Assembly: GCA_020725985.1 (NCBI GenBank)
Contig: DYTM01000004.1
Location: forward strand, 1 to 17,528
Reading direction: 5' to 3'
Length of the DNA: 17,528 nucleotides
From: Methanomassiliicoccus sp.
GTDB taxonomy: Archaea > Thermoplasmatota > Thermoplasmata > Methanomassiliicoccales > JACIVX01
Shown here piece after piece: positions 6,384 through 14,076 of the stretch; the first letter of the stretch is position 1; the number at the start of each line of letters is the position of its first letter. The notes beneath the pieces were generated by a model that saw only the letters and a program-made list of their open reading frames with translations, had not been told where the DNA came from and searched no databases. The translations under genes and the position numbers were made by a program.

Positions 6384-7079
6384 TCAGGTGAAGCCGGCCC
6401 GGCCAAGCAACACATACATCAGCAGAATGAAGAACGGCATGATCGTGGAAACCAGGATCGAGAGGAGCACCCATCGTGCCATCGGTCTCTTGACGGAGGT
6501 AGTGAAGCCCGTATGTGCGCCGTCACCGAGACCCGCCTGCCAGAGAAGTGCCAGCGTCGGGGGTAATCCCACGACAAACGCCCAACGCGTATCATCAAGC
6601 GACAATATGAGAGAGATGGACAATATGAGGGCTGAGATGTAAAGAGCACTCCTCGGCACCGAGGAGCGGAAGATGATGATGGCAGTGCACTCGAGAACCA
6701 GAATGACTGAGATCCATGAGGCGGTAACGAAGATCTCCACCTCGGCCGGCTGCACAATGGAGAAGGAGGACAACGGACGGTAGGTCCCAATCGTGAGAGC
6801 GATCGATGCGATGAGCATCAGAATCGCCAGGTTCCTCCTGAGGAGCCACAATTGAGCGAATAGCTCCCATATGACGAATAGGAGCATCGGCGCGCCGATC
6901 AAGTACCAGACGACCACAACCTCCAGCAAATCGCCTGTCAACAGAATGACGAAGGAAACCGCGCTGATGAGCAGGAAGGCGGCGACGAGTACCTTCCGGG
7001 GGAAAGAAACCACCGAGGTCACATCTAGTTCATATCGTGAATTCCGGATTTCTTTCTTTCCGCCGATGAATGAAGTCAC
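6384..7079 (-). CDS. Polytopic membrane protein of unknown function
   Basis: 231 residues with about seven hydrophobic segments: roughly 28-48, 51-72, 81-99, 110-134, 138-160, 163-182 and 204-226. No transporter or enzyme signature is recognised. The N terminus is short and basic (GGKKEIRNSRYE). The start is GTG at 7079, the only candidate before an in-frame TGA at 7086-7088. It has no SD sequence directly upstream, although AAGGAGGGG occurs about 25 nt further up, out of place for this start. An alternative internal GTG lies near codon 20. The next gene upstream is on the other strand, so this is a single-gene unit. Confidence 0.7.
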   Translation of the reverse strand: MTSFIGGKKEIRNSRYELDVTSVVSFPRKVLVAAFLLISAVSFVILLTGDLLEVVVVWYLIGAPMLLFVIWELFAQLWLLRRNLAILMLIASIALTIGTYRPLSSFSIVQPAEVEIFVTASWISVILVLECTAIIIFRSSVPRSALYISALILSISLILSLDDTRWAFVVGLPPTLALLWQAGLGDGAHTGFTTSVKRPMARWVLLSILVSTIMPFFILLMYVLLGRAGFT

Positions 7080-7381
7080 CGAGACTCAACACAGACAGCA
7101 AGATGAGCGTCCCCTCCTTGACCGCTATTTGAGACAACGCCGGGAATATGACCCACGGGCTCCCGAATGCCGTCCGCGCATCCGCAATGCACTATGGACG
7201 CTCACGAGGAATACGACAGAGGAAACTGCGCAAATGCCACGACTTCCCGATGAGACTCAATGCTTGTTCGGTGAAGCATGCCATCTGGGCAGTCCATGAA
7301 TACTGCCCCGGTGGGCCTGTGCCGCCGTACGGCGGCGAAAGGATGAATCCCATGGCGGACCATACCGTGTGAGGGGCAGGC
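7080..7381 (+). other. 302-nt divergent intergenic region
   Basis: Separates the start of the membrane protein gene (minus) from the QueG-like gene (plus). Open frames on both strands here lack domains and are not called. The right part (7303-7380) holds the foldable leader listed separately. On the minus strand CAAATAGC near 7125-7132 is a possible TATA element for the membrane protein gene. Nothing else is recognised. Confidence 0.5.
7303..7379 (+). promoter_or_regulatory. Candidate structured leader of the QueG-like gene
   Basis: CTGCCCC (7303-7309) is perfectly complementary to GGGGCAG (7373-7379), which overlaps the weak SD element GAGGGG (7371-7376) 5 nt before the ATG at 7382. Enclosed are a perfect 16-nt palindrome, GCCGCCGTACGGCGGC (7321-7336), and a small hairpin ATGG-CGGA-CCAT (7352-7363). 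Together they could form a closed multihelix element that hides the ribosome site. It does not match a riboswitch class I know. Some pairing is expected by chance in GC-rich DNA, so regulation is inference. Confidence 0.35.
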
Positions 7382-8296
7382 ATGATTTCCCATAAAATCA
7401 TTGAAGGATTGGAGAGGGAAGGGATGCGGGGAAGGATCGCGTCAATCGACCGCCTCCGCGAGGTGGGGACGTACATTGAGATCCTCCGGGAATCCGGCCA
7501 GCTGAGCCAGTCCGTCCACGAGCTGTACTTCCCGCGATACACCTACGCGCCGCCCGAGAGCATGCCCGAGGCCAAATCCATCGTCATCGTGGCTGTGCCC
7601 CAGCCGAAGATCAACCTCACCTTCACCTGGAAAGGCGACCCCATTCGCGCCGTGGTTCCACCCACTTACGCAAACGCCGCTCGGATTGACGAGAAAGTCA
7701 AGGCCATCCTAGAAGGAAGCGTTGATGGGGTCGAGTGCAACTTCGTCAAGGCGTTATTCCCGTACAAGACGATGGCGGCGCGGACCGGCCTCGTTGCCTA
7801 CGGCCGGAACAACATCACCTACATTCCGAAATACGGAAGCTTCCACCGTTTGACGGCCTTCTTCGCCGACCAGGACCTGAAGGAAGATCAATGGCAGGAG
7901 AGCAGGGCACTGCCGCGGTGCGAGAAATGCAGGGCCTGCCTCAAGGCGTGTCCAGTCAGCGCAATCACCGAGGACCGATTCCTGATCAAGGCTGAGAGAT
8001 GTCTGACCTTTCTCAACGAGCTGCCGGCGGATCGTGAATTCCCAGACTGGGTCGGCGCGGATTCGCACAACGCGATCGTCGGATGTATGCACTGCCAGCG
8101 CGTCTGCCCGTACGACAGGGACGTGATCGATTGGTCCGAGGAGGGCGAGACCTTCTCGGAGGAAGAGACAGAGTACTTGCTGAGCGGTGTCTACGGTGAT
8201 GGCAGAGCGAAAGGAATCGAGAAGAAGCTGGCACGCTCAGGTCTGGACCTGACGATCTTCCCGAGGAACCTGAAGGTGCTGATTGGCAAATCGTAG
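7382..8296 (+). CDS. QueG-like double [4Fe-4S] cluster reductase
   Basis: 304 residues related to the COG1600 family (epoxyqueuosine reductase QueG and relatives), which use cobalamin and two [4Fe-4S] clusters. Eight ligand cysteines are present in the family order: CEKCRACLKACP (Cys180, 183, 186, 190), then Cys207 in ERCLTFLNE, then GCMHCQRVCP (Cys235, 238, 242). Upstream, MAARTGLVAYGRNNITYIPKYGSFHRL matches the cobalamin-proximal region of QueG (GKNTLLI..GSWFFL type). It is shorter than bacterial QueG (about 380 residues) and lacks its C-terminal HEAT-like repeats. GAGGGG 5 nt before the ATG supports the start. Queuosine is not an archaeal modification, so its substrate is probably different (inference). 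Confidence 0.85.
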   Translation: MISHKIIEGLEREGMRGRIASIDRLREVGTYIEILRESGQLSQSVHELYFPRYTYAPPESMPEAKSIVIVAVPQPKINLTFTWKGDPIRAVVPPTYANAARIDEKVKAILEGSVDGVECNFVKALFPYKTMAARTGLVAYGRNNITYIPKYGSFHRLTAFFADQDLKEDQWQESRALPRCEKCRACLKACPVSAITEDRFLIKAERCLTFLNELPADREFPDWVGADSHNAIVGCMHCQRVCPYDRDVIDWSEEGETFSEEETEYLLSGVYGDGRAKGIEKKLARSGLDLTIFPRNLKVLIGKS

Positions 8297-8335
8297 CAGA
8301 TCGCATCTGAAGGAGCCCGAAACCGCATTCAGAAC

Positions 8336-8359
8336 TCGAGGGAATTCTGCTTGCCTCGA
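8336..8359 (+). terminator. Weak hairpin after the QueG-like gene
   Basis: TCGAGG (8336-8341) and CCTCGA (8354-8359) form a 6-bp stem with a 12-nt loop, 40 nt after the stop. No T-run follows. It could equally be part of the leader of the amino-acid permease gene downstream. Confidence 0.2.
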
Positions 8360-8369
8360 CGATGCGACA

Positions 8370-8378
8370 TTCAATATA
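8370..8378 (+). promoter_or_regulatory. TATA-like box of the first APC permease gene
   Basis: ATTCAATATACC around 8368-8379 contains a TATA-like core. It predicts a transcript start near 8400, just before the in-frame TTG at 8405 and 53 nt before the GTG at 8453. Confidence 0.4.
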
Positions 8379-8452
8379 CCGCCAAATCTCAGATATCCTC
8401 CCTGTTGACATTGAACCTGATTGGGGGATCGGGCGTCCGCAGCGGCAAGAAG

Positions 8453-9940
8453 GTGGTCCTCCGAAGGAAGCTCAACACCTTCGACCTATCGAATCTGGTA
8501 GTGGGATCAATCATCGGGGCTGACATCTACGTCGCCGCTGCGATCGGGATGAAGCTCGTAGGGCCCTCTTCGCTCGTAGTCTGGCTTTTTGCCGGAGTGG
8601 TCGCGATCGTCATCGCCTTATCCTTCTCGCTCTGCGCGACGCTGATGCCGAGCATCGGCGGCCCGTATGCCTACGTGCACAAGGCATCCAATGCTTTCGG
8701 CGGCTTCATCGCGGGCTGGAGCCTCTTGCTCGCGGAGTGGTTCTCCCTGGCTGTCTTTCCGGTGGCTTTCGCGCAGTACGCCACGTCCCTTCTCCCGATG
8801 CCGGACGAGATATCGCAGAACCTGCTGAAGGCTTTCTTCATTCTCATAGTCATGATGACCAATATCATCGGTATCAAGGCGGCTGGAAGATTCAACGATG
8901 CGTTGACGATCGCGAAGCTTGGGCCCCTCCTGCTCCTCATCATCGTCGGTCTCCTTCACCTTATAGTCGCCCCGGGCCCTGCCTCCTCCAACTTCCAGCC
9001 GTTCGTCACTGGCGACCTGCAGGACTTCGGGCAGGCGTTCGTCCTCATCTTCTGGGCCTATGCCGGATTTGAGCTTTCCACCCTACCGGCAGATGAGATA
9101 GAAAGGCCGGAAAGGACGATTCCGAAGGCCATTGCGATCGGGATGACATTGGTCATCGTCTTCTACATGCTGACGAACTTCGTCATCATCGCCACGGTTG
9201 AAAGGAGCATCCTCATCTCCTCCCCGACCCCCCTTCTTGACACGGCCTCCATCGCGTTCGGGGATTTCGGTGCACCCGACACGCTCGCCGCTGTCATCAT
9301 CGGGATTGGCGCGCTTGTCTCAATTCTTGGAGCGGACGAGTCTGGCACCCTAGGCACGTCGAGACTGGCGTACGCCATGGCCGCGGATGGTCTCATGCCC
9401 CGAGCGTTCACCAAGCTCCACAGGAGATTCGGCACGCCTTATGTGACCATTGCCATCATATGCTCGACAGCCTTCGTCGCCAGCATCCTCGGAGGATTGA
9501 CCCAGTTGATCAACGCATCGGTCTTCCTTCTCGCACTCACTTACCTTATGACTTGCGTATCCGCACTGATTCTCGGAAGGAAGTTCAAGGAGAAGTCCTC
9601 CAGATTCAGAGGCAGGATTATCATCCCCATCACCGGCATCGTCTTCTCGATCGCGCTGATGTCACTAGTTCGAGTTGATCTCATCCTGGTATCGATCCTC
9701 CTCATTCTTGTCGGAATACCCATCTACGCTTTCTTCTCGCCAAAGAAGGAGCTGAGAGCACTGAAGGACGCGATGCTGTCAAGGGATGCAGTTCTCAGAC
9801 GAACTTATGAGCAAGGGGAGAGGTTCCTCGGGTATCCTCTGCGCAGGCTGAAGTGGGCAATCCACCGCATTAAACGGACCGAGCACGCATGGGCGGTCGA
9901 GGAGGGAAGACCCCATTTGGATGAGACCGACAGGAGATGA
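8453..9940 (+). CDS. APC-superfamily amino-acid permease (variant TM1 motif)
   Basis: 495 residues from the GTG at 8453. In-frame TTG codons at 8405 and 8351 are alternatives, because no start has a clear SD sequence. The N terminus LRRKLNTFDLSNLVVGSIIGADIYVAA is the APC TM1, and about 12 hydrophobic segments follow. The substrate-binding loop reads GADIY (residues 22-26) where the usual motif is GAGIF or GSGIF, so an acidic Asp24 replaces the second glycine. TM6-region WAYAGFELSTLPADEIERPERTIPKAI is the conserved APC motif. A charged cytoplasmic tail of about 65 residues follows the last helix. Probable import or exchange of an amino acid; substrate unknown. It converges on a second, canonical APC gene with 87 nt between the stops. 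Confidence 0.87.
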   Translation: MVLRRKLNTFDLSNLVVGSIIGADIYVAAAIGMKLVGPSSLVVWLFAGVVAIVIALSFSLCATLMPSIGGPYAYVHKASNAFGGFIAGWSLLLAEWFSLAVFPVAFAQYATSLLPMPDEISQNLLKAFFILIVMMTNIIGIKAAGRFNDALTIAKLGPLLLLIIVGLLHLIVAPGPASSNFQPFVTGDLQDFGQAFVLIFWAYAGFELSTLPADEIERPERTIPKAIAIGMTLVIVFYMLTNFVIIATVERSILISSPTPLLDTASIAFGDFGAPDTLAAVIIGIGALVSILGADESGTLGTSRLAYAMAADGLMPRAFTKLHRRFGTPYVTIAIICSTAFVASILGGLTQLINASVFLLALTYLMTCVSALILGRKFKEKSSRFRGRIIIPITGIVFSIALMSLVRVDLILVSILLILVGIPIYAFFSPKKELRALKDAMLSRDAVLRRTYEQGERFLGYPLRRLKWAIHRIKRTEHAWAVEEGRPHLDETDRR

Positions 9941-10027
9941 ATCGGAGAACCGGGCTTCAGGGTGATACTGGGTCTCGGAGTCGGAAAGATGACGGTTCCA
10001 TCAGCGTCCGACCACTCGCACCATTCC

Positions 10028-11425
10028 CTAGGCAGGGCGGTGGCGCCACTGCACCAACCGCTTCTTCAACAGGTAGAGGGCAAATCCAAGGGCGATTCCA
10101 GCGAGGCCAAGGTACACTGCCTGGATGGATAGGAAGAGGACGGCGACCATCAATCCCAGACAGCTTACGATGCCGATCAGCGAAATGACTACCGGATAGG
10201 CTCTGGCCTCCGGTTTGAGCCTCGCGGCGGACGCGTTCGCCACAGTGTAGTAGAATATCTGAGAGAAGGTGCTGACAGCGATCACGCCCTCGAGATCGAC
10301 GAGGAGGACGAACGCGCAGATGAGGACGCCTGTCAGGACAATCGAGTAGGGAGGGGTGTTGCGCCTTGGATCTACTCTGCTCAGGACTCGAGGGAGGTCC
10401 CTTCTCCTTCCCATTGCAAAGACAACACGAGATACTCCCATGATCGAGGTGAGGAGAACGCTCGAGGTGGCGAGGAGCCCGCCGATGGAAATGAGATAGA
10501 TGGCGAGGTTGTTCCCAGTCACTGCCATGGCATCTTTCAAAGGGGAACTCGACCCGGAGAGCACGGGGACCCCGGCCACGCCGACGGCGACGAAGGCCAC
10601 CAGCAAGTAGATGACCGTCGTGATCGCCAGCGAGAGAAGAATCGCCCTCGGAATCGTCTTCCTTGGATCTTTGATTTCCTCTGAGATCACAGTAACGCGT
10701 GCGAACCCTCCGAAGGCGAAGAAGATGTAGTACGCCCCGAGGAGAACGCCGGTGTTCAGGGGCTCGAATGGCTCAAAGTGTCCCAGATCAACGAAGGAGA
10801 GACCGAAAAGGACGAAGATCGCGAGTATGACCACCTTCGAGAAGACGATGATGTTGTTCGTGAGAGATGTCTGTCTCGCGCCGTAGTAGTTGAGCGCGGT
10901 GAAGCAGACGGTGAGTGCCACTGCGACCGCTTTGGTCGGAAGGCCCGGCAGGAAGGCGGCAAGGTAGTAAGCGAATCCGAGGGAGACCGCGGCCCTTGCG
11001 AAAAGATTAGAGATGACCCACATCCACCCTGTCAGGAACCCCGCCATGGGGGAGACGAGCTGGTATGCAAACTCATAGACTCCCCCCTCGGTCGGCAGCC
11101 ATTCCGTCAGCTCGATGAAGCTCAGCGCGGTGAAGATCGAGACGACTGAGCCCAGAAGAATCGATACCAACAGGGCCGAGCCGGCGAAACCTGTTGCGAT
11201 GCCGGTGACGACGAATACCCCGGCTCCTATTATTGCGCCGATGTTGATCGCCGTCGCATCGATCAGACCGAGCCTCGGAGCCAGACGCAGCCCGCCGTTG
11301 GCGTGCTCCTCAGAACTCTGGATCTTCTCGCCTCCACTCGCCGGCGGCCTCGATTCCTTTCGCTCCCCGACCGCTACCTCCCGATCAAGCTCCGATGTTT
11401 TGGCGTTCCGCAGCGAGAGTCTCAC
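10028..11425 (-). CDS. APC-superfamily amino-acid permease
   Basis: 465 residues with about 12 membrane segments. A hydrophilic N-terminal tail of about 50 residues precedes TM1, LIDATAINIGAIIGAGVFVVTG, which has the canonical GAGVF substrate loop. The conserved TM6-region motif YIIFFAFGGFARVTVISEEIKDPRKTIPRAI is present. It resembles cationic or general amino-acid permeases of COG0531. The start is GTG at 11425, supported by the SD AAGGAGAG about 9 nt upstream. It follows the ABC-2 permease gene by 110 nt on the same strand and could be read from the TetR operon promoter, but a separate promoter cannot be excluded. A possible 16-codon leader frame lies directly before it. Confidence 0.9.
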   Translation of the reverse strand: MRLSLRNAKTSELDREVAVGERKESRPPASGGEKIQSSEEHANGGLRLAPRLGLIDATAINIGAIIGAGVFVVTGIATGFAGSALLVSILLGSVVSIFTALSFIELTEWLPTEGGVYEFAYQLVSPMAGFLTGWMWVISNLFARAAVSLGFAYYLAAFLPGLPTKAVAVALTVCFTALNYYGARQTSLTNNIIVFSKVVILAIFVLFGLSFVDLGHFEPFEPLNTGVLLGAYYIFFAFGGFARVTVISEEIKDPRKTIPRAILLSLAITTVIYLLVAFVAVGVAGVPVLSGSSSPLKDAMAVTGNNLAIYLISIGGLLATSSVLLTSIMGVSRVVFAMGRRRDLPRVLSRVDPRRNTPPYSIVLTGVLICAFVLLVDLEGVIAVSTFSQIFYYTVANASAARLKPEARAYPVVISLIGIVSCLGLMVAVLFLSIQAVYLGLAGIALGFALYLLKKRLVQWRHRPA

Positions 11426-11448
11426 TGGCGATGACTCTCCTTATCCTT

Positions 11449-11499
11449 TCACACCGACGGAGCGGTGGAGAACCAGGGGCCTTTGCCACGGGTCTCCAT
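11449..11499 (-). CDS. Possible 16-residue leader peptide before the APC permease
   Basis: An ATG at 11499 follows a strong SD, AGGAGG (11505-11510), at 5-nt spacing and opens a 16-codon frame, METRGKGPWFSTAPSV, ending in TGA at 11449-11451. That is 23 nt before the GTG start of the permease. The SD is stronger than that of the permease itself, which is the only reason to list it. There is no homology evidence, and a chance match is quite possible. Confidence 0.2.
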   Translation of the reverse strand: METRGKGPWFSTAPSV

Positions 11500-11534
11500 T
11501 CTCGCCTCCTCGGAAGAGACACTGTCCGATAACG

Positions 11535-12687
11535 TCATCTCCGCTTCTTCAAGCTGTAGGTGCTCAGGAGCAGCATCGCCGCGGCGAACGCTGCAAGGAC
11601 GAGAAGCTGGGGCCACACTTCCTCGATCCCCCATCCCCTGATCATGACGGACCTGCAGCCCTCGACCGCGTAGGTCAGGGGGATGAAGTACGATACCGGC
11701 CTGAGGAAATCCGGGATCGCCTCGATCGGCCAGAATACGCCGGCGAGCAGTATCGAGGGGAAGAGAACGATCGGCATGAACTGCACCGCTTGGAACTCGG
11801 TCTTGGCGTTCGAGGACAGCAGGAAGCCTAGCCCTTGGCTCCCGATGCCGAGCAGGAATATCGTGAACAGGGCGAGCAGGACATTCCCGACGATCTGGAT
11901 ATTGAACGCCACGATCGCCGTGACAAGGATGACGCAGGACTGTATGAAGGCGATGAAGCCCAATGCGAGAGCGTACCCGCCGACGATCTCCCCCTCTGTG
12001 ACCGGCGTTGTGAGGAGCCTGTCCAGGGTCCCGTACGAGCGCTCATGGACGAATGAGACAATCGATAGCATGAAGGTGACCATCATCGCCGCAAGCCCCA
12101 TGACCCCGGGGGCGAAGAAGTCGATGAACTCCGCGCCCTCGCCATATACTCTGTTCTCGTCGATGACAATCGGAGGAATGAGGCCGTACTCCGAAACGAG
12201 CGTCTTCTGAAGCGAGATCTGCAGTTCCCCGACCACCGCCTGCGCCACGTTGGGGTTCGAGGAATCGACATGGACGACGATCTCGCTCGGAATCGCAGGC
12301 ATGCCCTGCCGCATATTGCCAAGCGCCTCCAGAGCACTCTCGGTGAAGTCCTCCCCGAACACAATGGCGGCCCAGATCTCGCCCTTCTCGACCTTCGATA
12401 TCGCGCTCGCAACCTCCGACGATGATGCGTTCTCTGGACCGATCAGCGAGACGATCGCCAGCGTGTCCCTTGTCGCGAGGTCCTCGATGATCGAGGCGGA
12501 GATGGAGCCGTTGGCCCCTTCCCCATCAAGGTTGACGATGAATACGGACACCTCCCTCAGATCCCCGCCGAACGTGTATCCGAATATCGCAATCATGAAG
12601 AGCGGCATCAATACTAGGAAGCCGGCGGTCGTGCTTGAGGGATCGAAGCACCTTCCGCGCGACGGCGAGAACCCTTCCGATCCTCAC
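11535..12687 (-). CDS. ABC-2 type exporter permease, apparently frameshifted near the N terminus
   Basis: The main frame (11535-12611 plus some upstream codons) encodes FLVLMPLFMIAIFGYTFGG, a large extracellular-type domain of about 150 residues, then FFAPGVMGLAAMMVTFML and four further helices ending in KKRR. This is the YhgE/YhhJ-like ABC-2 permease layout. The expected N terminus, VRIGRVLAVARKVLRSLKHDRR, lies in a different frame. It begins at GTG 12687, which overlaps the ATPase stop as GTGA and has the SD GGGAGG upstream. The frames meet near 12624-12636. Restoring a second copy of the 8-bp unit GACCGCCG would read KHDRRTAGFLVLMPLF and join them. It is therefore either a real frameshift (inactive exporter) or a sequencing or assembly error. 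Confidence 0.8.
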
Positions 12688-13430
12688 GCTCTCGCCCTCC
12701 CGGCGTACGATAGAAACGCGTCCTCGAGGTTGCCCGCGCCAGTGACTGTCATCAGCTCTGACGGCGTGCCTTCCGCGATCAGTTCCCCCTGCCTCATCAT
12801 CCCCACCACGTCGCACCTCACTGCTTCGTCCATGTAGTGAGTGGTGAGAACGATCGTCTTGCCGCGGCGCCTCAGCTCCCGGAAGTGATCCCAGAACCCG
12901 ACCCTCAACTCCGGATCCACCCCCACCGTCGGCTCGTCCAGGAAGATGAGGTCCGGATCGTGCACCAAGGCGCAGGCGAGGGAAACCCTGTGCCTCATTC
13001 CTCCGCTCAGGTGAGAGACCAGGCTCCCCTTTCTCTCCTCCAGGTCGATCATCCCGAGGAGCTCGGCCTCCCTCCTCCTGAAATCCCCCTTCCCGATCGA
13101 ATACATGTCGCTGAATAGCTCAAGGTTCTCGTGAACGGACAGATCGGTGTAGATCCCCATCTCCTGGGGCATGTAGCCGATCCGGTCAATATTGCGAACC
13201 GCCGGTACCTTCTCACCCATGAGGAAGGCCTCTCCCGAGGTGGGCCTGAGAAGGCCGACGAGCATCTTGATCGTTGTCGTCTTCCCAGAGCCGTTCGGGC
13301 CGATCATCCCGTAGAGCGTCCCCTTCCTGATCCGCAACCCGAGATCGGAGACGGCGACGAGGCCGTCGTACTCCTTCCTGAGATCCTTGGTCAGTATGGC
13401 GAACTCCTCTTCGGCTGCAGCCATATTCAT
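12684..13430 (-). CDS. ABC exporter ATP-binding protein of the TetR-linked operon
   Basis: 248 residues with every ABC ATPase mark: Walker A GPNGSGKT (44-51), Q-loop Gln89 in YMPQ, signature LSGGM (141-145), Walker B LIFLDEP with Asp165/Glu166, D-loop VGVDP and switch His198. The class is that of drug and antibiotic exporters paired with ABC-2 permeases. The ATG at 13430 overlaps the TetR stop as ATGA. GAGGAGG lies only 3 nt before it, but 9 nt before a second ATG at 13424, which may be the true start. The stop overlaps the GTG of the permease. Both junctions indicate translational coupling in a three-gene operon. Confidence 0.93.
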   Translation of the reverse strand: MNMAAAEEEFAILTKDLRKEYDGLVAVSDLGLRIRKGTLYGMIGPNGSGKTTTIKMLVGLLRPTSGEAFLMGEKVPAVRNIDRIGYMPQEMGIYTDLSVHENLELFSDMYSIGKGDFRRREAELLGMIDLEERKGSLVSHLSGGMRHRVSLACALVHDPDLIFLDEPTVGVDPELRVGFWDHFRELRRRGKTIVLTTHYMDEAVRCDVVGMMRQGELIAEGTPSELMTVTGAGNLEDAFLSYAGRARA

Positions 13431-14053
13431 TCGCCTCCTCTTGGCCGCATCCCGTCGAGGAAGACTGAAACGAAGCCATTGATTATCCTCTCGTCTTCAG
13501 CAGGATCGATCTCCTTCCCCTCGAGCAGCTCGTCCATGAGGAAGTATATCTGAATCATTCCCATGATCGCCCTCCCAGCGACGGTCGGATCCATCGTACG
13601 GAGTTTTCCGGCATCCATCTGGACTTTGATGAACTCGGACACGGCAGACATTCCCCTTCGAATTGCCAGATCGCCGATCATCGCCCTGGTCTCCGGGATT
13701 CTCCAGGCATCCCCGAGGAGGACCATGTAGAGGTGTTTGTTTGCCCGGAGGGCCTCGAGGACAGCATGGAGGTTGTGAATCAGGATATCGTCGATCGAGG
13801 CGGCGGTATCGATTGAGATCGCCCTCTTGATCTGGGTGAGGGGGGATCTCTCCTCGATGACCGCACCGAAGAGTGCCTTCTTCGAGCCGAAGTACCTGAA
13901 GAGCGTCACCTCGTTAACCCCTGCTTCCCTTGCGATCTCCTTGGTCGTGGCGCCGTTGAAGCCCTTCTTGCCGAAGGCCTCCAAGGCCGCACCAAGAAGC
14001 CGGTCCCTCGTCGAAGTCGCCTGGTGCTCGGTCCCCGCCCCGCCCTGCTCCAT
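13427..14053 (-). CDS. TetR/AcrR family transcriptional repressor
   Basis: 208 residues from the ATG at 14053. The frame is open to 14095, but a predicted TATA box and operator lie in that extension. The N-terminal TetR DNA-binding domain is clear: RDRLLGAALEAFGKKGFNGATTKEIAREAGVNEVTLFRYFGSKKALF, with the helix-turn-helix at about residues 35-58. The rest is the helical ligand-binding and dimerisation domain, with hydrophobic helices such as AGRAIMGMIQIYFLMDELL. It should repress its own operon, which encodes an ABC exporter, and be released by a small molecule that the exporter handles (inference from the family). Leaderless start; a palindromic operator sits just upstream. Confidence 0.93.
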   Translation of the reverse strand: MEQGGAGTEHQATSTRDRLLGAALEAFGKKGFNGATTKEIAREAGVNEVTLFRYFGSKKALFGAVIEERSPLTQIKRAISIDTAASIDDILIHNLHAVLEALRANKHLYMVLLGDAWRIPETRAMIGDLAIRRGMSAVSEFIKVQMDAGKLRTMDPTVAGRAIMGMIQIYFLMDELLEGKEIDPAEDERIINGFVSVFLDGMRPRGGE

Positions 14054-14055
14054 GA

Positions 14056-14075
14056 ATGCAAGTACACACTTGCAT
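14056..14075. promoter_or_regulatory. Palindromic operator of the TetR-ABC exporter operon
   Basis: ATGCAAGT-ACAC-ACTTGCAT is an inverted repeat with two perfect 8-bp arms and a 4-bp spacer. Its near edge is 3 bp from the ATG at 14053, and it lies directly downstream of the TATA-like element, so it covers the predicted transcription start. Length and symmetry fit a TetR-family dimer site. Binding here would block RNA polymerase, giving autoregulation. Confidence 0.75.
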
Positions 14076-14076
14076 G

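Noticed and set aside
7341..7350. GGATGAATCC inverted repeat in the same leader
   Set aside because: The loop would be only two bases, so it cannot form a hairpin as such.
7080..7381. Cobalamin riboswitch before the QueG-like gene
   Set aside because: The conserved B12-box and the surrounding core were searched for by eye and not found; only generic pairing is seen.
9937..10188. Plus-strand frame starting with ATGA overlap at the first permease stop
   Set aside because: Most of it is antisense to the second permease, and the protein is low-complexity Arg/Gly/Pro.
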